From contig OY740769.1 of NCBI GenBank assembly GCA_963513935.1, positions 33,569,120-33,633,119 of the forward strand: 64,000 nucleotides of DNA. The letters are read 5' to 3'. Source of the stretch: Aphrophora alni. Its lineage: Eukaryota > Arthropoda > Insecta > Hemiptera > Aphrophoridae. The translations under genes were made by a program, and so were the position numbers. Positions 27,210 through 34,395 of this stretch are shown one piece after another. Under the pieces are notes generated by a model. That model did not search any database. It was not told where the DNA came from and worked only from the letters and a program-made list of their open reading frames with translations. Position 1 is the first letter of the stretch. Each line of letters opens with the position of its first letter.

Positions 27210-27350
27210 AGCTGGATCTGATCTTGTTTCAACTAGTCTTGGATAAGATCCCTTCTCTTTGGTCTTTTCTGTCAGGTCTCTCTTGACCACCTCTGGTTCT
27301 TTTCGACCCCGACGCTATTAGAGTAATTGAGGGCTAGGGAGTCTTCATTT
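27210..27350 (+). repeat. Dispersed repeat family 1, copy E (body only)
   Basis: Reads GAGCTGGATCTGATCTTG, CTAGTCTTGGATAAGATCCC, GTCAGGTCTCTCTTGACCAC, TTTTCGACCCCGACGCTATT, AGAGTAATTGAGGGCTAGGG and AGTCTTCATTTTCC. It sits between a GC-rich leader and an ORF1-like frame set, the only copy with such a context. The family may therefore derive from the 5' untranslated region of that retroelement. Confidence 0.8.
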
Positions 27351-27417
27351 TCCCCAACCTTCTCTTTCTTCCAACTAAGAAATATGGAAATGTGTGATAA
27401 GTTAACAATTATACCTT

Positions 27418-27470
27418 TTTCCCTTTTCAGGGTTGCCCACTAGGGTAGTGGGCAACCCTGAAAAGGGAAA
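27418..27470. repeat. Perfect 25-bp inverted repeat with 3-base loop
   Basis: The left arm is 27418-27442 and the right arm 27446-27470, with loop GGG at 27443-27445. I checked each base pair: the arms are exact reverse complements. The core reads GGGTTGCCCACTA-GGG-TAGTGGGCAACCC. The right arm runs into the ORF1-like frame (VVGNPEKGN). As RNA it would form a very stable stem just ahead of, or at the start of, that frame. It may be a conserved part of the retroelement leader or the product of a fold-back event during integration. Confidence 0.95.
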
Positions 27471-27642
27471 TCCCACCGTCAGCTCCGATCGAATGAAAGC
27501 CTCGGTGGCTGGCACTGGCCGCACGAATTTTGGGGGCGGCCAATCGCACTATTCTGCAGGAGGGGTGGATCACTTGGCCCAAGTAAATACTACAAGTGAA
27601 ACAAATATGAAAGAAACTGATCTGATTTTAGAAGGAGTATGA
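27433..27642 (+). pseudogene. LINE ORF1-like frame, part 1
   Basis: An open frame reading TRVVGNPEKGNPTVSSDRMK, then VAGTGRTNFGGGQSHYSAGG, and ending TDLILEGV. It contains no catalytic or zinc motif. GC content and codon use are unlike the surrounding AT-rich DNA, supporting an imported coding sequence. Its stop TGA at 27640-27642 overlaps the ATG of the next frame at 27639-27641 (ATGA overlap). Known family context: many insect non-LTR elements carry a weakly conserved, low-complexity ORF1 N-terminus of this style. A host gene cannot be excluded, but the short broken frames argue against it. Confidence 0.4.
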
Positions 27643-27812
27643 CGTTATCAAGAACACCACCGACACCAGCGAGTATGGACGGAAGGTCTTCTAAGGAACA
27701 GGGAGATCGAGATGGTATGGATACGGAGAAAGAGGTAGGGGACGCGTATACCCTACTCCTCGTAGTTTCTCGAGGAGTTTATTTTAGAAACTATAGTCGT
27801 AACTACCGATAA
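27639..27812 (+). pseudogene. LINE ORF1-like frame, part 2
   Basis: Fifty-seven codons from an ATG that overlaps the previous stop. It begins MTLSRTPPTPASMDGRSSKE and continues with QGDRDGMDTEKE before losing coding character (VVSRGVYFRN) and stopping at 27810-27812. The Pro/Ser/Thr-rich start followed by a charged 'SKEQGDRDGMD' block is the style I associate with the N-terminus of ORF1 in insect LINEs. Either the first frame and this one were once joined, or this ATG is the true ORF1 start and the previous frame is leader. The latter fits the ATGA overlap. Confidence 0.45.
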
Positions 27813-28062
27813 GGAGACGGAGAGTCTTAGCATTCAAATTAATGAAGCTGATAAAAATGAAGAAATACAGCTTCAATCAATTAGATAAAGTCTCAGATTG
27901 ATGTGCCAAGCTGCAGGAAAGCAGAAAAACGTTAATATGGCCATAAAGAATGGACTAGTACATATAGAAGAGGGGTTGGAGGTGATAGATGCATGCCGAC
28001 TGATGCGGAGGAATACAGTGCGAAGTCTGATTGAGAGGGCGCCCTTGACAGACATAAGTTAA
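27775..28062 (+). pseudogene. LINE ORF1-like frame, part 3
   Basis: A third frame reads ESLSIQINEADKNEEIQL and, after an in-frame TAA at 27886-27888, GKQKNVNMAIKNGLVHIEEG followed by LEVIDACRLMRRNTV and a stop at 28060-28062. The heptad-like spacing of Leu, Ile and Val in the last part suggests a helical or coiled-coil segment, as expected for an ORF1 multimerisation region. The coding frame differs from part 2, so at least one frameshift separates them. The C-terminal zinc knuckles expected in ORF1 of many LINE clades are absent. Confidence 0.4.
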
Positions 28063-28421
28063 ATGGGCTGAAAATAACTTATGTATTTTAAAAAACTAAA
28101 TTTTTGGGTTAAGTCTTGTAAAAACGCACTATATGCAAATGTAAAAAGCGCCAAATTTACATTTTTGAATTTTCTATACGTATAGTTTGGAGGAAACCTT
28201 CAAATTTGGGGGTTACCCCAAAAGTGGAAAAATTAAGTATTATAATAGTCAAATTTAGAATAAAAATCTGAAGGGCATAAAATTTGGAGTAGAGGTAACC
28301 CGCAAATATTGGAGTGTCAACCGTTTGTAAATTGAACAATTCATAGACCCGGTTCAAAGGGTTATCAAATGTACCCCAATGTGGTAGACGAGATATAAAG
28401 ACTCTGCTGGGCTAAGTAAAA

Positions 28422-28490
28422 CGTGGGCCAAATATAGGGACCTCAGTGAGCCACATATATAGACCTCAGTGGGCCAAGTATAAGAACCAC
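28422..28490. repeat. Short degenerate tandem repeat (about 30-bp unit)
   Basis: Three imperfect copies of a unit containing GTGGGCCAAATATAGGGACC, TGAGCCACATATATAGACC and GTGGGCCAAGTATAAGAACC, joined by TCA. Confidence 0.75.
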
Positions 28491-28563
28491 TAACATATAC
28501 TCTATCTCTCAATATCTGTCTGACGGGGAGAGTGTCTAGGGGAATATAACGGTTCAGCCAGAC

Positions 28564-28565
<2 letters not shown>

Positions 28566-28594
<29 letters not shown>
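28566..28594. repeat. TA dinucleotide microsatellite
   Basis: About 29 bases of alternating T and A. Confidence 0.93.
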
Positions 28595-28597
<3 letters not shown>

Positions 28598-28599
28598 AA

Positions 28600-30700
28600 T
28601 ATAAGGGAATATAAAAACACTACTATATTTAATACTTTGAAACGTTCTCTGCACTCGTAGTCGAAACACTCTCGTCCATACTTCATATAAACGTTATAGT
28701 AATTGTTTAAAATGGCAACTTTTTTTAATAGGAAAATAATTTTTCATTATACTACTCAGAAAACAGCTGTTTTCTTAGTCTGTTCATAGACAAATATGTT
28801 TTTCTTTACCTTGTACTACACAGAAAATTTACCGTGCAGTCCACGAAACATTTACAGTGCGTCAGCTGATTTCAAAAATAATAATTACCGTTACCAAAAG
28901 TTTGATTATTAACCTCAAATAAGTGTGAACATTGTTTTCATCCCTGAGATTTATATCGTAAGTGCATAGTTCTAACAATGCAAGGACAAACAATTATTGG
29001 TTATCGCAATGGAAAATGTTTTGGTAAAAAGCCATACCATCGCTGCTGTTACAAATAAGATTGAAAATATTTAAAGTTTAAAATAGAAGCAGCTCCTTCA
29101 ATCTTATATCCCTGAAGAACATCTCTCCGTCCACCAAAATGCATTGCAGAATAAAGACTTAAACATTAAAAACATCACAAATTGTACTATTACCATAAAT
29201 TTAAAATTGTAAGAAAGTTTGCCTCAATAAAATAATGTAATGAGTTAAGAGTATGTTATATTTTCTGTGAAGTAAACTATAATGAAAAGTATCGTACATA
29301 ACTTGCCCAATAAGTGTTTTTAGTGCTGGCATGAAAATCCCGTTCGGGAACTATTACGCTTGCACGAAAAAAAACACTACTTACCTTGTAACGTAATATA
29401 CTAGCTGCCAAGAACCTTATTCTTAAATTTTGTAAAGTTCGGGGCCGTAATTGCGTAACAAAGATACAAATGGCAGAGTTAAAAACAGGACCACATTTAG
29501 CTTCGCAATAAATTGTTAACACTATTATCAAACAGTTACATTAAATGATGCTGCTCATTAAAGCACTTCTAACTTAAAGGTTCCGGATATACCAATGATG
29601 ATGTCCTCTGCCAATGACACTGTCTACACTGGAAGACCTGTTCTAATTGGACAGCAGCGTGTCATCAATGTCCTCCTAACTGCTCTAAGTGTCGGCCATG
29701 AATTGTATTGTTCTTCCAATTACTCGACACCAGAAGTCTTTCATTAACAAAGTCCTGTGAACAACAACACTTCCTGGACGTTATGTTCAAAACTTCCTCG
29801 TGAGGAGTTCCTGCTGTTTCATTATTGGATCAGGTTTTGAATCATCTGTAAGCAATAGATAAATGGTGTATTAATATTTCAAAACTTCTGTTTCCTGTGC
29901 TAGCCTTCGTTCTCATGCATGTATTTTTAAGATTAATATTTTGTAATTGTTTGTTGTTAAGATTGGTTTTTGTTTCGCCTATTGTTCAAGAACTTTACTT
30001 TTCAGTTTCTTATATATATATTTTGAGTCCTTTAACAAAAAAAGAAAATAAAGTGGAATTTGGAATATACTTTTCGGCATATTTGCAACAGCCCAAACGA
30101 ATTGATTAATTTTGATCATATTAGGTACATTAGTATATTTTGAACATATTTTCAAGAGTCTTTTTTCATTTTTTTTGGTAAGTCATGATTTCAGGGTAGC
30201 CAACTTAAAAAAATACAGAAGAAAAAAGATGATCAAAATTTGTTCAATGATTTTGATCAAAACAATACGTATTGGTCGCCATCTAACGAAAAATTATGGT
30301 TTAAGGGTTATGGTTAACCATGGTTGCCATCGTAAAAGGTCAAATATCTCACAACGATATTTCGATCAAAAAATTTGGTTGAATTGTGAATAATTTAACC
30401 ACAATGTGCTATGTAATAAGTAAAACAAAAAAAAAGAAAAGAAAAAAATGAAGGAAATACCAAACGTAATCTTTATTTTCGATTTCTCCCGAAATTACAC
30501 AAGACGGTAATTTTTTATACTTGTAGTTTGGTACGATATTGTGTTTATAATTCTTCACATTCCACAAAATTTGATTGAAATCTCTTTTACCCACTTTGAG
30601 ATAGTCCATACTTTCTTCTTACTTCCATACTTCTTTTTTTATGGAGAAATTCCAAACCAACAAAATATTTTAGAGATTTAGACCCGTATGTTTTGTTTAT
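28600..30700. other. Non-coding stretch, no gene recognised
   Basis: AT-rich apart from a GC-richer patch at about 29580-29830 with no useful frame. A strong splice-donor-like word (CAAGGTAAGT on the minus strand, GT at 29383-29384) is present, but no matching acceptor or coding exon was found. Confidence 0.5.
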
Positions 30701-30714
30701 TTTCTTACAGGCTT

Positions 30715-31060
30715 CGTGTTAGTAAAATGAGATAAAAATCGTTATTGCCGATTTTGAGAAAATGTATTTTTGAGTTATCTTAATATTGTGAGTTTTATCA
30801 AGACTTGACAAAAATACTTTTGAAAAATATAAATAACTCATGAACAAAATTTGACCAAAATCGGTCCACATGTTACAGTTGTATATTATTGGATAAACAA
30901 ACGACACAATCATTCTAAAAAATTTTGTTATTAAGAGATCTTCAAAAGGATATTCCTAACAAATTCTCAACATTCATAAATCAATTCGGTAATTAGAGTT
31001 TAGATTTTAGAAAATTTTACCCAAATCCTCAAAGCCAATTTAGTTAAAATCATAATTATT
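30715..31060. repeat. Cluster of LINE 3'-tail-like words
   Basis: Three short stretches (near 30730-30770, 30840-30870 and 31018-31055) carry AAAATCGTTATTGCCGATTT, TTTGACCAAAATCGGTCC and AAGCCAATTTAGTTAAAATC. They resemble the tail-like sequence at 31795-31862 and at 11258. They look like old fragments of one or more LINE 3' ends. No polymerase remnant is attached. Confidence 0.35.
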
Positions 31061-31744
31061 TAGTTTTGTTTTAGTGGAGACTTGATTGGTATTTGTTTGA
31101 GGGTGTGTACAATATTTTCATAGCATTTATGTAACTCCCATGTCTTAGTAATACAAAACATTATTCCTGTAACTTCATTAGGCCAGATTAAACGTTTAGA
31201 TTTACAAATTGAGCTGTGGTTCAATGTCAAGAAGTCAAATACATCGACAAATCTCACATTCCGATGTAAGATGATCGATTACTTTGGTCATGTCTCGAAT
31301 CTTAATTCCGCTTTGTAATCGTTGACGTTAAAACCAGTTTTGGGTTTGAAATGACAAGATAAAAGTTTATCTCAATCTAGAGATCCTTATCAACGTTTCG
31401 CATTGGATTTTATCTGGTAGAGTTCATGACGAATATTTAATTTGTGTGACAGGTGGATTTACACATCATTTATTTTTAACTGTTTTCAATCATTGCACAA
31501 TCATTATCATAATGAGGGTACCCACAATGATGATAGGTTATTTATTTCCTATCCTGTAGACAAACGCAACTCGTGTGATGAGGGAAAAAAATTTAGGATT
31601 TTCATGGGTATATCCTTTTAGTTTCCTAAACCAAAAAAGTGTTTTTATAAAATAAATACCTGAATGTATGTTTGTCCATCAATGTTAAGTTCATAGACCT
31701 TGGTTTGATCGAATATATATATTCGAAGTTTGCTTAAAATTAAG

Positions 31745-31962
31745 AAAGTTTGCTTTTTTAGTTTGCTTTCATTTTTTTATGGAATCACAACGTTTTAACA
31801 AATATTTGGTCAAAATCTTTAGTGCCAATTTTGATAAATTCGACAAACAGATAAATAAATAAATATATTAAATAAAATATTTAATATTATATAAATATTA
31901 AATATTAAATTTTAAATTAAATTAATATTATTTGATATTATATAAATAATATTAAATAAATA

Positions 31963-32014
<52 letters not shown>

Positions 32015-32089
32015 TAAATTTTGACCAAATATTTGTTAAAACGTTGTGATTCCATAAAAAAATGAAAGCAAACTAAAAAAGCAAACTTT
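31745..32089. repeat. Perfect 72-bp inverted repeat around an AT-rich core
   Basis: The left arm is 31745-31816 and the right arm 32018-32089. Base-by-base comparison shows exact complementarity over 72 bases, starting AAAGTTTGCTTTTTTAG and ending TTTGGTCAAAAT on the left. The 201-base spacer is almost pure A/T and includes a TA microsatellite (about 31965-32003) and TAAA repeats. On the left arm, sequence continues as CTTTAGTGCCAATTTTGATA then AAACAGATAAATAAATAAAT, which looks like a LINE 3' end with a short tandem tail. The right arm lacks that continuation. Perfect identity of the arms implies a recent origin for one of them. Confidence 0.95.
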
Positions 32090-33043
32090 ATCAATTTCGA
32101 TAAAATTTTGATGAGGTATGAAGTTTAATAGCCCCAAAGAGAAACCACAATTTATGTAAGATATAGATTAATGTGGGGATCACACCCATAGGGTCTGTAC
32201 TGTACTGGAGTACAGTAATCACAAAGGTTGGGACCAGATGTAAAAAACCTAGTCTATAAATTTTGAAAATTACTCTAAGAACATTGAGTTGTTTGTTAGT
32301 CAGCTACTCACTCCACACTTACACTTTACATAACCACTACCCAAGGCCTACATATAGTCAGTGTGTGTCTGTACGCAGTTGTAATAAGCCTTGATATTTA
32401 TTATAATTAAAAAGTTGCTGATCAAAGCCATTCAAATACTAGTTAAAATGTTAAAAAATAAAACATAAATACTTAAACAATTTTGTCACAACTATTTTGT
32501 TGATTGAAGTACGTTATATTGTTTGTACGTTATATTGAGTATGCGTACAGCTCTGTAAAGTATTTTGTCTCCATTTAAATTTTTGTTCGTGTTATTTAAT
32601 AACTTTATTGATTTTTTAGGAATTTAAATTAATCTATAATTGGGTTATTGTAACCGATGTATCACTAAAGATGGCACATTTTCGTTGAAACGCGTTTGAG
32701 TTATTAACGTATTATTTGCGAGAAGTTTGTTGTTAAATTTATACAGAGTGTAAAATAAGTCGTCATGCACCTCGATATTTAAATGGATTGCTATATCAAC
32801 GTAAAACCTCTACCATACCTACTATAACACTTTTTATGGCGTTTCAGGGGGGTTAAAATTGTTGCCCCTTTTTGAAAGGGGAGAAAGGCAAAACTTTCAT
32901 TATTTAAATGACAACCCTTATCTTGTAACATATCATTTGTAAGGTCTATGGAAAAGAAAAATAATGGCACCTCTAAAAGTTTTCTATTACATCCCTGGAA
33001 AAAGTTACATGAAAAAATTAGTTAAGACTAACTTGCGTATCTC

Positions 33044-33393
33044 TTACCTGTTTTTAATGTAACAAGTACCTACTCGAATTGGTGACCTTCGGTGGTTTGG
33101 GAGTCTGGTAGCCAGTTTGTAAAAAACTGAGAGAGCATTTGCAAAATATTCTCTTGGAATGTATTGAACCTTTAGTAAAATATTACCCTGTAGGTTATTG
33201 ACGCCAGTTGGCTTAATTTCATAAACAAGGTTTTCATTTGACCCCAAAAGAAATAGTCTAATAGATTAAGGTCAGGAGACTTTAGTGGCCATTTCACAGC
33301 GCCTCTTCTCCCTATCCATCTTCTCAGAAAAACATTGTTCAAGTATTGTCGTACATTACGGCCGTAGTGTGGTGGTGCTCCATCTTGTAACAA
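33044..33393 (-). pseudogene. Mariner-like (DD41D-type) transposase, C-terminal third, frameshifted
   Basis: A first frame begins LQDGAPPHYGRNVRQYLNN and includes RRWIGRRGAVKWP and SPDLNLLDYFFWG. These are the second and third catalytic Asp regions of IS630/Tc1/mariner transposases (Asp4 and Asp46 of the frame at 33172-33393). I count 41 residues between them, the spacing of the DD41D (rosa-type) group. Near 33240 the homologous reading moves to another frame, which carries ENLVYEIKPTGVNNLQG and the C-terminal FYKLATRLPN region (33044-33247). The N-terminal helix-turn-helix domains and the first catalytic Asp are missing. The gene is dead by truncation and frameshift. Such transposases cut and paste the element at TA sites. 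Confidence 0.85.
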
Positions 33394-33558
33394 CTAAATG
33401 TTTTCTGTCTCCTGGACAAAAATATTTTGGAGTGCAAGCACCTTGGTTTGCAAGCGTCTCTAAATATGATTTACAAACGGTTAGCACTCAGCCGAACCAC
33501 CAAAGGTCACCAATTTGAGCACTTGTTACATTAAAACAGGCAAGAGATATGCAAGTTA

Positions 33559-33566
33559 GTTATAAC
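33559..33566. other. hAT target-site duplication, left copy
   Basis: GTTATAAC directly precedes the TAGGCTTGCC terminus. The identical octamer follows the right terminus at 34277-34284. Eight-base duplications are the hallmark of hAT insertions. Confidence 0.9.
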
Positions 33567-34276
33567 TAGGCTTGCCAGATATCTAAAATGTTCAACCGGG
33601 ACCCCCCCGCTTCTAGGTTATTTAAGGGTACACACCCTTGGCTGGTTTTTAGAGTTTTAGAGGGTAGTATATTCCTAATGCTATGGATATCGTTAATGAT
33701 TAGGAACCTAAACTAGGGGTAATAATAAATTTCACATTTATAAATTGAAACATGTTAATATTTATTAGTTACAAATAAGAAAAAACACTTTGAATAATAA
33801 ATAAAACTTGGACAATATTTACATGTACTTTTCATTGGCTAGGACGTTTTTTAGAAAGTCTTTTTTGGTTTTAATTTTGTTGTAAAAGTCTTCACAATCT
33901 AATCCAATTTTAATTTTACAAATCATCAAGCCTTTAACTGTAGATTCCTTCATCAAACCTAACCTCTATCATCAGTCCGGAGAGACTATCCCATCGCGTA
34001 TAGTCACGGTTGGCTAAACAAGACGATACGATGACAATATTATTTACTAGAAAACCATAACTCTTCTATAGGTTTTACTTTTCATTCAGTGCAGAATAAA
34101 ATGACATTATGATTATCCTTAATAATCCTACACAATCAATTATTTTAGACTTTTTTGGACATCTAAAAAAATCAAATTAATTTGTTTCCGGGACTTGAAG
34201 GAAACCGGCCGGGACACCGGGACGTTGTCTGAAAACCGGGACTGTCCCGGCCAAACCGGGACGTCTGGCAAGCCTA
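33567..34276 (-). mobile_element. Nested hAT-type element, 710 bp, internally deleted
   Basis: The ends are TAGGCTTGCCAGA (left) and TCTGGCAAGCCTA (right), a perfect 13-base terminal inverted repeat. Beyond it both ends carry CCGGGAC-type subterminal words, dense at the right end (34195-34262). The element is flanked by the 8-bp duplication GTTATAAC. Removing it and one duplication joins GTTAGTTATAACTAAT, which matches the uninterrupted sister arm (reverse complement of the region near 33020), so the empty site is confirmed inside the window. The interior retains only the C-terminal end of a transposase (33819-33959, minus). It is non-autonomous and would need a transposase supplied elsewhere. 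Confidence 0.92.
33819..33959 (-). pseudogene. hAT transposase C-terminal relic
   Basis: On the minus strand, 46 codons and a stop read GLMKESTVKGLMICKIKIG, then LDCEDFYNKIKTKKDFLKN, then VLANEKYM. The pattern 'E-x-x-K-x-L-[ML] ... L-x-C-E-[ED]-F-Y-x-x-[IL]-K ... L-L/K-K ... EKY' is the end of insect hAT transposases, just after the hATC dimerisation block. Upstream in frame a stop follows within three codons (TAG at 33966-33968), and the catalytic core and BED finger are absent. Position and orientation, 3' end towards the left terminus, fit an internal deletion of a full hAT. Confidence 0.7.
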
Positions 34277-34284
34277 GTTATAAC
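34277..34284. other. hAT target-site duplication, right copy
   Basis: GTTATAAC, identical to 33559-33566, directly after the right terminus GGCAAGCCTA. Confidence 0.9.
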
Positions 34285-34395
34285 TAATATTTTGATGTAA
34301 CTTTTTGTCAGGGATGTACTAGAAAGCTTTTGTAGGTGCCATTATTTTTCTATTACGTAGAACTTTTCAATGATATGCCACAAGATAGGGGTTGT

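Larger units (their letters stand above)
27155..28062 (+). mobile_element. 5' portion of a LINE-like retroelement (broken)
   Basis: The segment begins with a GC-rich leader (CCCCCAGGGGCTCACATC ... CGGCAATCCCGGGGTTCCGA), runs through family-1 copy E, then a perfect 25-bp hairpin, then three successive, partly overlapping ORF1-like frames with stops and shifts. There are no Zn-knuckles, endonuclease or reverse transcriptase, and similarity ends soon after 28062. LINE copies usually lose their 5' ends, so a copy that keeps only the 5' part is unusual. It implies a later deletion or a non-autonomous derivative. The identification as LINE ORF1 rests on my recognition of the protein style (see the frame entries), not on a catalytic motif. 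Confidence 0.5.
32911..34395 (-). mobile_element. Fold-back mariner-like element interrupted by a hAT element
   Basis: Inverted arms of about 245 bases (32911-33155 and 33435-34395 once the nested hAT at 33567-34276 is removed) share long words, for example left CAACCCTTATCTTGT against right ACAAGATAGGGGTTG, and left GTAACAAGTACCTACTCGAA against a right-arm complement. The segment between the arms and part of the left arm encode transposase fragments on the minus strand. Outside the left arm, a mariner-like terminus (TACAGAGTGTAAAATAAGTC, near 32742) and GGGGTTAAAATTGTTGCCCC suggest the true left end is lower, near 32741. No such end is visible on the right. The arms are diverged by roughly one base in six to ten, so the structure is not very recent. 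Confidence 0.8.

Noticed and set aside
29383..29384. Strong splice donor-like word (CAAGGTAAGT) on the minus strand, beside an 84-codon frame at 29277-29531.
   Set aside because: No acceptor, no domain and no partner exon. Donor-like words occur by chance in tens of kilobases.
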